NCBI GenBank assembly: GCA_012031965.1
Contig: JAAUSC010000048.1
Location: 1-38,641 of the forward strand
Direction of reading: 5' to 3'
Length of the DNA: 38,641 bases
Source: Scytonema sp. RU_4_4
GTDB taxonomy: Bacteria > Cyanobacteriota > Cyanobacteriia > Cyanobacteriales > Nostocaceae
Both the position numbers and the translations under genes were made by a program. How positions within the stretch are numbered: position 1 is the stretch's first letter; each line of letters opens with the position of its first letter. The notes under the pieces are model-generated. The model made no database searches. It had not been told where the DNA came from and saw only the letters and a list, made by a program, of their open reading frames with translations. Positions 1 to 7,314 of this stretch are shown in pieces.

Positions 1-694
1 AAGACTCTTGCTAGTGGTAGTTATGACAAAACAATAAGGTTATGGGATGTCCACACTGGTAAAATGTCTTCAAATTTTGCAAGGGCACGATAAATTAGTA
101 TCTTCAGTCGCTTTTTGTCCCAAAGGTGAGATGCTTTTCAGTGGTAGCAATGACCACATGCTGAGGTTATGGGATGTCCATAGTGGTAAATGTCTAAACA
201 TTTTACAGGGACATAACGAGTCGTTAAATTCTGTCACATTCAGTTCTGAAGCTAAAATTCTTGCCAGTAGTAGTGACGACCAGACGATCAAGCTTTGGGA
301 TATCCAGAGTGGTCAATGCTTAAAAACTTTATTGGGACATAATAGTTCAGTCTCCTCCGTGGTTTTCAGTCTAGACGGTAAGACTCTTGCCAGTGGTAGT
401 TACGATCAAACAGTGAGGCTATGGGATGTCCAAAGCGGTCAATGCCTAAAAATTTTGCAAGGGCATATCAGCTTGATACTTTCAGTTGCCTTAAGTTCAG
501 ATAGCAAAACCCTTGCCAGTAGCAGTAGCGACGAGACAATCAAACTTTGGGACATTGAAACAGCTAAGTGTTTAAAAACCTTGAGGATTGAAAGACCCTA
601 TGAAAGCATGAATATCACAGGTGTTACTGGTTTATGCGAAGCTGAAAAAGCCACGCTTAAAGCTTTAGGCGCAGTGGAAGAAGGGGAAATGTAA
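1..694 (+). pseudogene. WD40-repeat protein, 3' part, frameshifted
   Basis: The start lies before the window. Repeats of about 42 residues carry the WD40 signature ([20 protein letters not shown], then LKILQGH), which builds beta-propeller blades for protein-protein contacts. About five blades are visible. The tail, [20 protein letters not shown], is of the kind that closes many cyanobacterial NACHT/NB-ARC or kinase WD40 proteins, so the missing N-terminus may be such a domain (inference). Reading from base 1 gives a good WD40 blade that ends at a stop near base 90. The blade continues in the next frame from base 47. Later blades show that GGTAAATGTCT is expected where GGTAAAATGTCT is present, so one extra A sits in the run at 61-64. 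Either the gene is broken or the base is a sequencing error. The family call is very secure. Confidence 0.85.
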
Positions 695-729
695 AATTAA
701 AAATACCAGATAAGCAAACCTTCCCACAC

Positions 730-990
730 ATGGAAATAACAAAAGTATCAAACTCTGGACAAGTCATTATTCCCGAACAGTTACGAAAATCTCATGGCTG
801 GGAAGCTGGTCAGGAGTTGATTGTAATTGATACAGGTGATGGAATTCTTCTCAAGCCTAAAAAACCTTTTGCAGAAACCACATTAAATGAAGTTGCAGGT
901 TACTTAAAATATCAAGGCACACAATCCTTAGATGATATGGATGATGCTATCCGTCAAGGTGTAGAGGAATCATGGCATGGTGGCAGTTGA
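730..990 (+). CDS. AbrB/MazE-type antitoxin of a VapBC-like pair
   Basis: This 86-residue protein has a swapped-hairpin AbrB/SpoVT/MazE DNA-binding domain at residues 1-48: KVSNSGQVIIPEQLRKSHGW followed by GQELIVIDTGDGILLKPKK. The remaining C-terminal segment would wrap around and inhibit the partner toxin, as is known for this family. The stop overlaps the start of the PIN-domain gene by 14 bases, so the two are almost certainly co-transcribed and translationally coupled. In such pairs the antitoxin, alone or with the toxin, usually represses its own promoter. The start ATG at 730 directly precedes the conserved domain. The gene follows the WD40 gene by only 35 bases. The call as an antitoxin is secure; the exact subfamily is not. 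Confidence 0.85.
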   Translation: MEITKVSNSGQVIIPEQLRKSHGWEAGQELIVIDTGDGILLKPKKPFAETTLNEVAGYLKYQGTQSLDDMDDAIRQGVEESWHGGS

Positions 991-1366
991 TACTAACATA
1001 ATTGTGCGTCTATTAACTCAAGATGACGAAGCTCAGTATCAAAAAAGTCTAGAAATTTTCCAGATACAAACGATTTTTATCCCAGATACTGTGATTTTAG
1101 AAACGGAATGGGTGCTGAGGTTTGCCTATAAATTCAAACCAGTTGAAATATGTGCAGCCTTAAGAAAACTTTTTGGTTTGCCAAATGTTAATGTGAGTAA
1201 TGCTAGCCTGGTTTCTCAAGCACTACAATGGCATGAAACTGGTTTAGATTTTGCCGATGCATTTCATCTAGCTCAAAGTCAAAACTATGCTGAGTTTTAC
1301 ACCTTTGATGAGAAGTTTGTGAAAAAAGCTAAGGGGATAACTAGCTGTGAAGTAAAACTACCTTGA
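977..1366 (+). CDS. PIN-domain ribonuclease toxin (VapC-like)
   Basis: This 129-residue PIN-domain protein is the size of a VapC toxin. PIN toxins are Mg2+-dependent RNases that cut specific RNAs, often tRNA or rRNA, when freed from the antitoxin. The acidic metal-binding residues are visible: D5 in MVAVDTNIIVR, E42/E44 in LETEWVLR, D91/D94 in LDFADAFHLA, and D111 in FYTFDEKF. The start lies inside the 3' end of the AbrB-type antitoxin gene. The reading frame is intact, so the pair looks functional. Downstream sequence (about 1426-1456) resembles the 3' end of a WD40 gene, which suggests that the pair may have been inserted within or beside a WD40 locus (inference). Confidence 0.87.
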   Translation: MVAVDTNIIVRLLTQDDEAQYQKSLEIFQIQTIFIPDTVILETEWVLRFAYKFKPVEICAALRKLFGLPNVNVSNASLVSQALQWHETGLDFADAFHLAQSQNYAEFYTFDEKFVKKAKGITSCEVKLP

Positions 1367-1425
1367 GCATGGTAAGTAGGTGTGAGTTTATAGCTAATCG
1401 GTGCGATGGTACGAATCAACACATT

Positions 1426-1456
1426 AAAACAGGTGAGTGTTTAAAAACTTTGAGAA
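1426..1456 (+). pseudogene. remnant of a WD40 gene 3' end
   Basis: These about 31 bases encode HIKTGECLKTLR in one frame and closely match bases 557-587 of the WD40 gene, where the last blade ends (TAKCLKTLR). Upstream and downstream sequence is not WD40-like. The stretch is too short to be a gene. It is best read as debris of a second or duplicated WD40 3' end lying just after the toxin-antitoxin pair. Confidence 0.45.
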
Positions 1457-1460
1457 GCGA

Positions 1461-1523
1461 TGTTAATGCATCGACTTACATTGTTAATGCATCAGCTTGC
1501 ATTGTTAATGCATCAGCTTGCAT
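1461..1523 (+). repeat. three tandem copies of a 21-bp unit
   Basis: Units begin at 1461, 1482 and 1503. The second and third copies are identical (TGTTAATGCATCAGCTTGCAT) apart from nothing I can see, and the first differs at a few positions. The unit contains the palindrome ATGCAT. The array is followed by two HIP1-type GCGATCGC or near-HIP1 sites. It lies in the non-coding stretch between the PIN toxin and the DUF433 gene. Confidence 0.8.
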
Positions 1524-1651
1524 TGTTGAGGAGAAAAAGTGCGATCGCGCAGAGCAATCACAATCATGCGATCGCCTGACTTCCAAAAACGCTTACACCT
1601 CAATATAAAAGTACGCTAACTTAGTGATGTCAATCCTTTTGTTGCATAGCG

Positions 1652-2050
1652 ATGCCAACCATTTCAACTGATATCGGCACATTGATTACTCGTACACCTG
1701 GATTACATGGGGGTAGCCCTCATATTGCTGGTAAGGGTGTCACGGTTCGACGGATTGCATTATGGTATAAAAAAGGACTAAATCCGGAGGAAATTGTTAC
1801 CCGCATTGGACATCTAAGCCTTGCAGAAGTCTACGCAGCTCTAGCTTATTATCACGCTAACAAGGAAGAAATTGAGGCAGATTTAGCAGCAGAAGCCGCA
1901 GAGGCAAAACGCTTGGAGTCATTGCACACCGAAAGCAAAATTTCAAAAGAAAATCCTTGGCAAACTTTGTTTGACGCGACTGAACTCTTTTCTGAGGACT
2001 TTCTGGAAACCAGAGAACAGCCTGGTATAAAGGTAGAGGTTATAGAATGA
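1652..2050 (+). CDS. DUF433 domain protein (antitoxin-like)
   Basis: This 132-residue protein begins with the DUF433 pattern at residues 8-75: GTLITRTPGLHGGSPHIAGK, then VTVRRIALWYKKGLNPEEIV, then LSLAEVYAALAYYHANKEEI. DUF433 is a small helix-turn-helix-like domain that is often the antitoxin partner of a PIN-like DUF5615 toxin. The C-terminal 50 residues are charged and rich in Ala and Glu (DLAAEAAEAKRLE). No DUF5615 gene follows here. The next genes are another antitoxin and a PIN toxin, so this gene may be a solitary antitoxin or regulator. The family call is secure; the function is inferred. Confidence 0.8.
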   Translation: MPTISTDIGTLITRTPGLHGGSPHIAGKGVTVRRIALWYKKGLNPEEIVTRIGHLSLAEVYAALAYYHANKEEIEADLAAEAAEAKRLESLHTESKISKENPWQTLFDATELFSEDFLETREQPGIKVEVIE

Positions 2051-2086
2051 GAGATAAATAAAAGGATGAAATGGGAGCAAACTAAA

Positions 2087-2451
2087 ATGTCGTCGGATAA
2101 AGTTAATATAGTGATTGAAAAAACGAAGCAGGATACCTTATATCTTGTCCAGAACTAGAAGAATATCAATTTCAGGATAATTCTCTTGATAGTGCGTTTG
2201 CACGACTTCAAGAAGCAATCACTATTTATATGAAAAAAGCTAATGCTTCCAACAATCACACAACAGGTGAATCTATACTAAAAATTGTCGAAAATTTTAC
2301 AAATGACATGACAGATGAGGAGCTAAGCCAACTCCCAACGGATGCTGCTGAACAACATGAGCATTACCTTTATGGAACACCGAAAAAGCCTAATGAAGCT
2401 TGTATTTGCAGATACTTTCTATTGGTTAGCATTAATAAATCCAAGAGATAA
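2087..2451 (+). pseudogene. HicB-like/PIN-associated antitoxin, frameshifted
   Basis: The ATG at 2087 opens MSSDKVNIVIEK and then meets a stop at 2156-2158. If one A is added to the six-A run at 2118-2123, the frame continues as KNEAGYLISCPELEEYQFQD, then LDSAFARLQEAITIYMKK, and on to GTPKKPNEA. The EAGYLISCPEL-type segment is the normal beta-strand core of HicB-like antitoxins. The 3' end overlaps the following PIN toxin gene by 59 bases, typical of a coupled pair. As written, the antitoxin would be truncated at 23 residues. A broken antitoxin beside an intact toxin is unexpected, so a sequencing error or slippage is plausible. An internal start at 2230 could give only the C-terminal 73 residues. 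Confidence 0.65.
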
Positions 2452-2809
2452 TTGGCATGGAAAAGCGATAGAGATGACCAGAACCTTGGAAGTGGTTCAA
2501 ATTATAACGACAGATGAAGTATTGACTGAAGTATTGAACTTTCTCTGCACCTATGGAAACCGAATGCGTCAGCGCAACGTTCAATTAATCAAAGATATCA
2601 TTGCTAATTCTAATATTCAAGTGATGCAACAAACTCGTGAATCTTTCTTACAGGGTTTGGAGTTGTATGAAAATCGTCTTGATAAAGAATACAGCCTCAC
2701 AGATTGTATTTCTATGCAAACGATGAAGCAATTAGGAATTATTGATGTGTTAACTCACGATAGGCATTTTGCCCAAGAGGGTTTTATAATTTTGTTTCAA
2801 GATACATAG
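2393..2809 (+). CDS. PIN-domain toxin
   Basis: This 138-residue PIN-domain protein starts at the ATG in MKLVFADTFYWLALINPRDN; the open frame extends further upstream, but that part overlaps the antitoxin in another frame and is not PIN-like. Probable metal ligands are D7, E42 or E46 (TTDEVLTEVLNF), D104 (SLTDCISMQTMKQLG) and D123 (LTHDRHFAQEGF). It is expected to be an RNase toxin controlled by the overlapping upstream antitoxin. No separate Shine-Dalgarno sequence is seen, which fits translational coupling. The frame is intact although the antitoxin frame is not. Confidence 0.82.
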   Translation: MKLVFADTFYWLALINPRDNWHGKAIEMTRTLEVVQIITTDEVLTEVLNFLCTYGNRMRQRNVQLIKDIIANSNIQVMQQTRESFLQGLELYENRLDKEYSLTDCISMQTMKQLGIIDVLTHDRHFAQEGFIILFQDT

Positions 2810-2941
2810 GTGTTACAAAAAAGTTTTCACTCTTGTACAGATGAGTAAAAACGGCAAAGAGGGTGAGAAAAGCGATCGCTTGACTACCTCCAAGGAAATT
2901 CGGGAGTTTATCCCGTTCGTTCGTTACCCACACCGTACCTG

Positions 2942-3057
2942 TTAGGGTCGGTGCCAATACGGTTCGGATAAGTACTTGGACAGAAACCCGGTTTCTTCAA
3001 GAAACCGGGTTTCTCTGAGCAACAATTACGTTAACCGAACCGTATTAGGGTCGGTGC
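2942..3057. repeat. MITE-like palindromic element with flanking direct repeats
   Basis: Twelve-base inverted ends, AATACGGTTCGG at 2956-2967 and CCGAACCGTATT at 3035-3046, enclose a 33-base palindrome at 2982-3014 (arms AGAAACCCGGTTTCTT and AAGAAACCGGGTTTCT around a single C). The element is flanked by 13-base direct copies of TTAGGGTCGGTGC at 2942-2954 and 3045-3057, the second overlapping the terminal repeat. The AATACGGTTCGG end also occurs at about 26168. No transposase is encoded, so this would be a non-autonomous element. It sits between convergent genes. Confidence 0.7.
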
Positions 3058-3065
3058 TGGGTACT

Positions 3066-3539
3066 TCACGAGAGAAATTTACTTAAATTAAATTCTTCGT
3101 CTTGCTGCTCTTTGTTGAATCTTTCAGAGCTAAGCATTAACAAAACTCGCTCTGAATAATCTACCGCTCCCCATAGCTCATTCTGTAATATTTCCAGCCC
3201 ACCATTCGCGTACTCTTCAAAAATTTGGTTACGTTTCTGTTCGTATTCTTCTTCATTAGGCGATAGGATTTTAATATCTTTCGTTTCAGTAATTCCTAAC
3301 AGTTTGATAACCCAATCATGTCCCATTGTGGCAAAGTACTCTAATCTGATTGGAGATGGTTCTCTTTTAGAAATCTCTCCCAAAGGGACACGTTTTTTAT
3401 GCTTTGCACCCAAAGCAGCAGCAAACACAATCACATCAGCATAGGTTTGAAAAGGACCAGTTGCACTATCAGCAGATGTTAAAGCTTTGACCAAATCTGC
3501 CTTATCTTTAGCAACTCTAATTCTGCCAGTTTCTGCCAT
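3066..3539 (-). CDS. probable DNA phosphorothioation (dnd)-associated protein 4
   Basis: This 157-residue soluble protein opens with basic residues (MAETGRIRVAKDKADLVKAL) and contains FQTYADVIVFAAALGAKHKK followed by RVPLG. That block, a predicted aromatic/helical segment followed by G-x-K-K-R-x-P-L, matches my recollection of the small family named dnd system-associated protein 4; its biochemical role is unknown. The C-terminal part has an acidic helix (EEEYEQKRNQIFEEYANGG). It is on the same strand as dndD but separated from it by about 1.3 kb holding the double-glycine peptide gene and repeat DNA. The assignment rests on memory of the family pattern plus the location near dndD and the helicase, so moderate confidence. 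Confidence 0.6.
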   Translation of the reverse strand: MAETGRIRVAKDKADLVKALTSADSATGPFQTYADVIVFAAALGAKHKKRVPLGEISKREPSPIRLEYFATMGHDWVIKLLGITETKDIKILSPNEEEYEQKRNQIFEEYANGGLEILQNELWGAVDYSERVLLMLSSERFNKEQQDEEFNLSKFLS

Positions 3540-4353
3540 TTTATTTAAATATGATTTATCACAAGATTAACTCAACGCTAAAAGCGATGTCTAACAACAA
3601 TCTACTACGCGTCCATGCACTCCTTATTCTCTACCTCATGGACACTTTCTATCTCCTCCACCAGATGCTACGCGTTCGCGTACCATGCCCGTTGCAAGAG
3701 CGTGTCTTCTGGACATAGGGCTTACAACGGGGAGGGATGAGGAAGAGACCCCCGCACGGAAGTGTCCTCCTCTCTTGCCTGCTGCTCCAACAGCAGTCCC
3801 ATCCTGCTTCGCAAAACTATTTGGGAAATTATTTAACATCAACACCACAAACTCGCCACAGATGATAGTAGAATAGAATTAATAGATTCCATTATGGATA
3901 GTAGTTCTCCAAGCATTAGGGTGTCATCTCGTTGAGGCAATCTATAGCCCGACGATTGTCAACGTTAGGAAAAGTAAGGGCGCTCTGAGTTGATAGAGTC
4001 ACAACAGAGGCAATTAGGACAGCCAGACAGGAGTGTTACAAAAACCTTTACCCAATATTCATGTAGTCATTGAACTACCCTAGAGTGGATTTGTTGTATT
4101 TCTTTCATCGGAAGCAACAAAACTCTCTGTACGATTCTCTGCATTCTCTAAGCTTCTGAGGTTTATCACTTCTAACAACTCACGCAAAGATAAGAGCAGA
4201 ACCTTGGGCTGGTTTCCTGACTTGAGGTGACTTTCCCCGTTGCAAAGACGCGAAGTTCTTCAGATTAGCGCTTTGCAACGGAGTGAACAGTTGCTTCAAC
4301 AGTTGCTTTAACTGAGGGAACCTCCCTTGGGATGCTCCCACACCTTTGTCAAC
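3540..4353. other. gene-poor stretch with dispersed-repeat fragments
   Basis: I see no convincing gene in this 0.8 kb. Bases about 3640-3800 contain GC-richer pieces of the type found elsewhere in the window (for example near 13480-13550 and 26400-26580), with strings such as CCAGATGCTACGCGTTCGCG and GCCTGCTGCTCCAACAGCAG. On the minus strand about 4078-4240 there is a stop-bounded run of some 50 codons without a usable start; I do not recognise it. A pair of GTTGCAAAGACGCG/GCGCTTTGCAACG near-inverted pieces lies at 4239-4281. The stretch may be decayed coding DNA plus repeats. Confidence 0.5.
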
Positions 4354-4599
4354 TTATGAAACGACATTTGTTAGCAAGTCACCTAGTGTTTGAAGTTGAC
4401 TCGTTTCCTCTCCAGAATTGTCTACTGTTACTTGCACTTCCTGATCAACAAACTGCAAAGGCGAACCTAAAAAATTGTCCGCTATATTGCTTATATCCGT
4501 TAATAAGGGTACATTGATTGCTCCCCCCGTTACTGCTTGCATTTCCTCATTCGATAGTTCTCGCTCTTCGCCAATAGCTTCTAGTTCGCGTACTTGCAT
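4354..4599 (-). CDS. double-glycine leader peptide, RiPP/bacteriocin-like precursor
   Basis: This 81-residue protein has a charged N-terminal leader ending in the sequence ELSNEEMQAVTGG (residues 14-26), which fits the L-S-x-E-E-(L/M)-x-x-V-x-G-G pattern of bacteriocin-type leaders that are cut after GG by C39-peptidase ABC exporters. The remaining 55 residues (AINVPLLTDISNIADNFLGS onward) are acidic, have no Cys, and include several Thr/Ser/Asn residues. The AAAGGAAACC just before the ATG at 4599 is a good ribosome-binding site, supporting a real gene. No modification enzyme, peptidase or transporter is adjacent; the neighbours are dnd-type genes on the same strand. The mature function is unknown. 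It could be a secreted peptide matured by a remote exporter. Confidence 0.65.
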   Translation of the reverse strand: MQVRELEAIGEERELSNEEMQAVTGGAINVPLLTDISNIADNFLGSPLQFVDQEVQVTVDNSGEETSQLQTLGDLLTNVVS

Positions 4600-4897
4600 G
4601 GTTTCCTTTCCTTTTTCCTGGTGAAAAGTATATATAGTTACTTTATACTTAGTAAATATGACAATGACAAGTACACATTAATAATACAATGCTATTTCCA
4701 GATTGGGAAGTTCTTGTATTGCTAATGTGTGACTTGCTGCTGTAAATTTTCTCAAATGCAAGGTGCTTTTGTATACTTTAAAAAAAAGGAGAACTAATAT
4801 GCAAAAAGCACAAAAGGAAACTGTCCTCCACTTTGCAAGGGTGGGAGGAAAGCTTCGCACGAAAGTATCCTCGTCTTTGGGCAAAATTTTATAATTT
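4600..4897. other. spacer between dndD and the double-glycine peptide gene
   Basis: The 298 bases include AT-rich sequence at 4620-4680, likely the promoter area of the peptide gene on the minus strand. A 68-codon frame on the minus strand (4678-4884) has poor coding character and no support, so I leave it out as a gene. Confidence 0.5.
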
Positions 4898-6970
4898 CTA
4901 CCCCTCGCGGTTTACTTCAAAAATTTCTGTATACTCAAATTCATTTGGGCTTTGCCTAACTAAAGGATACCGCTCTCCAGCTAACTCAATATAATCTTGT
5001 GTACACTCAGGTTTAGAAGAATAGTATGTCAGCACATACTCCTTAGCAATTTTATTTGTCATCTCTTCTTCTACTTCACCCCGCCACTGTGTCTTAGTTA
5101 CTAACACAATCAACTGATTTGCTAATTTAGGAATTGTCTTTGCAACTTGTCGCCGAGAAATTTCATCCAAACTGCCAAAAGGCGAATCCATGACAATCGG
5201 GAAAGTGCTACTATCGGGAACTAGCAGTATTTTTTTCTTTTCACTCCATTCCCGTACCCTATCAATAATACTAGCAATAAAAGATAAACTAAGAATTTGA
5301 TTTTCTCCCGTCGAAGCTGCAACTAGCATTTCTGTACCTGCTGTATTTTCCACTAGAGTCAGTTCATATTTATCGCTAATTTTAGGAATATAAGGTGTGA
5401 ATGAAATTTCGCTGAATATTTCTTGTACTCGCTTTTCTAATTGCCAACGAAACTGCTTTTCTTGACGGTTTCTAACTTCTGTTAACCGTTCAATGGCGTC
5501 TTGATTTGCGGTTATACGTCGCTGCGCTAGTGCTTGTCTTTCTTCATTAAGTTTCTGCTTGGCAATTTGTTTTCTCAAAGCTTCTAATTCAGTTTTAAAA
5601 TTAGCTATTTGCTGCTGGTTTGCACCTTTTTCTAATATGAAATTCCTAATTTTTTCTTCAATTTCATCTAGACGCTTTTGTAAACTGCTAATTTCCTCAT
5701 TTGCATCTTTCCGAAACCGTTCTTGAATATTATCTAACTCACCTTCAATTCGTGAAATGGTTTGTCTTAACTGATTAATCCGTGCTTGCTCTCTATCAAC
5801 CTCTTCCCAAAAGCTAACGGATTGCTTGTCAATTTCATCGACTTGAGCACTCATGCGGATGGCTGTTTCTTCTACCACTGAGGAACTCGCTTTATCCAAC
5901 AATTTTCTCACATTCTCGTGCGAGTGACTTCCTTCATGCAAGTCTGTACCACAAATACAGCGTTGAGATTGAAGTAATTCATTTACAAATTCTCGTGAAA
6001 TACCAGAAGTTAACTCACCTCGCTGCTTCAAATCATTTATAATTTCCCGAAAATGTGCTGTTTTTTCTAAAAGTAATATAGTATAACCGCGTGCAGAAAT
6101 TGCTTTTTTAATAGCTTCCCTACTTTCTCTGAGATTTTCCTGACTCGATACTTTTTGTTTTTCTAATTCTTGCCGTCTTTCTTGCCATTCTTTAGCAACA
6201 CTCAGTTCTCGTAAGCGATTGCTGGTCTCTTTTTTTAAAGTTTCTTGATATTCCAACTCTTGATTAATTTCTGTTTGCTGCTTGGTAATACTCTCAATTT
6301 CCTGTTCTATATGATCTTGCTGTTTTAAAAGCTGTTGAATTCCCGAATCTCCAATTGCCTTTAACTCATTTTCCAGAGTTTTTTTTGCTTCCTTGAGATG
6401 ATTGATAGAACGGTTAATAACTTCCACACCTAAGAAAATCTTTGTGGCTTCAGCAATTTCAGCTTTCTTGTCAGAACGGACTATCTCTTCAATACGCTCA
6501 CCGTCAAAGAAGAAATATTGATATAAACTAATGGGTAAAATTTGCCCAATCACGTCTTCCGGTTGCTGAGGTGGAAAATACCAACGTCCATCATCCCCAG
6601 CAACCTGCATACGCAATTCTGTTTTAGTCATGTTGAAGTCAGTTTCATTTTTATAAACCCGACACAGGCGTTTCACGTTATAGCATTTGCCGTCATGTTC
6701 CCACTCTAGCTCTACCCAACATTCTACCATTTGCCCTGGTTTCGCTTCGGCTATGGCACGTTTATTCACTAACTGTTCAGTCGATGCAAAAGCTGCACTA
6801 AATTTCTCGTACAGCACCCACGTAAACGCGTTCAATAGACTCGTTTTTCCCGAACCATTATTGCCGTGAATTATTGTCGTGTTGCAAGTATCTCCTCCTG
6901 CAAGAATGATTTCTGGCGTCTTGCCATAAAAAGAACGAAAGTTACAAAGCTTAATCGAAGTCAGCTTCAT
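4898..6970 (-). CDS. dndD: DNA sulfur modification protein DndD (SMC/Rad50-like ATPase)
   Basis: The 690 residues match DndD in length and plan. Residues 1-44 hold MKLTSIKLCNFRSFYGK and the Walker A GNNGSGKTS (36-44, K42). A long coiled coil (about 180-560) is broken by a Rad50-hook-like CIC at 338-340 (LLQSQRCICGTDLHEG). Walker B is IVMDSPFGSLDE, with D595 and E603. DndD is the ATPase that works with DndC and DndE to place sulfur in the DNA backbone. The neighbours, a phosphorothioation-type helicase and a dnd-associated protein, support this over a generic SbcC-like protein. The start ATG overlaps the stop of the upstream 57-codon gene by 4 bases (ATGA), so translation is probably coupled. 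dndC, dndE and dndB are not in the window. Confidence 0.85.
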   Translation of the reverse strand: MKLTSIKLCNFRSFYGKTPEIILAGGDTCNTTIIHGNNGSGKTSLLNAFTWVLYEKFSAAFASTEQLVNKRAIAEAKPGQMVECWVELEWEHDGKCYNVKRLCRVYKNETDFNMTKTELRMQVAGDDGRWYFPPQQPEDVIGQILPISLYQYFFFDGERIEEIVRSDKKAEIAEATKIFLGVEVINRSINHLKEAKKTLENELKAIGDSGIQQLLKQQDHIEQEIESITKQQTEINQELEYQETLKKETSNRLRELSVAKEWQERRQELEKQKVSSQENLRESREAIKKAISARGYTILLLEKTAHFREIINDLKQRGELTSGISREFVNELLQSQRCICGTDLHEGSHSHENVRKLLDKASSSVVEETAIRMSAQVDEIDKQSVSFWEEVDREQARINQLRQTISRIEGELDNIQERFRKDANEEISSLQKRLDEIEEKIRNFILEKGANQQQIANFKTELEALRKQIAKQKLNEERQALAQRRITANQDAIERLTEVRNRQEKQFRWQLEKRVQEIFSEISFTPYIPKISDKYELTLVENTAGTEMLVAASTGENQILSLSFIASIIDRVREWSEKKKILLVPDSSTFPIVMDSPFGSLDEISRRQVAKTIPKLANQLIVLVTKTQWRGEVEEEMTNKIAKEYVLTYYSSKPECTQDYIELAGERYPLVRQSPNEFEYTEIFEVNREG

Positions 6971-7140
6971 CGCACTGCTTCCTTCACAATCGCCAGAATA
7001 TCATCATTAATATGGCTGTTAATTTTCTTATCTAGTCTGCTTTTTTCCAATTGCCATACGCGATCAATAATTTGTCTGACTTCTGGTGGAGCACTACTAA
7101 TTGGTTCTTGAACATAATCAATATTAGTTTCTTGATTCAT
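6967..7140 (-). CDS. 57-residue small protein coupled to dndD
   Basis: This short gene reads MNQETNIDYVQEPISSAPPE followed by VRQIIDRVWQLEKSRLDKKI and an ending NDDILAIVKEAVR. The stop TGA overlaps the dndD start ATG as ATGA, which strongly suggests a real, translationally coupled gene. The first 20 residues look flexible and the rest is a predicted amphipathic helix, the kind of shape that binds a larger partner such as the DndD coiled coil (inference). I recall small proteins annotated beside dndD in other bacteria but cannot name the family with certainty. It could alternatively be a leftover of the C-terminus of a lost dndC; the proper Met start argues mildly against that. Confidence 0.7.
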   Translation of the reverse strand: MNQETNIDYVQEPISSAPPEVRQIIDRVWQLEKSRLDKKINSHINDDILAIVKEAVR

Positions 7141-7314
7141 CTGGCTGTTAAGATAGATTTTTGATAGATTCTCATATTATATGATTGTCTAATCCTTAGT
7201 AAATACACTGCTGATATTTTTTATCAAAAATTAAAAAACTGGATGAAATGATGGTAAGATGTAGTTCCGCAAAATGATAAGATTTTATTGACGTCTTTGC
7301 AGGAAACTTAACAA

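Noticed and set aside
1363-1608. 81-codon frame downstream of the PIN toxin
   Set aside because: It is made of a WD40 scrap, 21-bp tandem repeats and HIP1 sites; no protein family is recognisable and composition is not coding-like.
3636-3876. Frames of about 60-70 codons on both strands
   Set aside because: They lie in dispersed-repeat DNA with low coding quality and mutual overlap.
4078-4240. Possible decayed coding sequence on the minus strand
   Set aside because: A stop-bounded run of some 50 codons has protein-like composition, but no start and no recognisable family.
4678-4884. 68-codon minus-strand frame with a hydrophobic stretch
   Set aside because: No ribosome-binding site, no recognisable family, and the AT-rich part looks like a promoter region.
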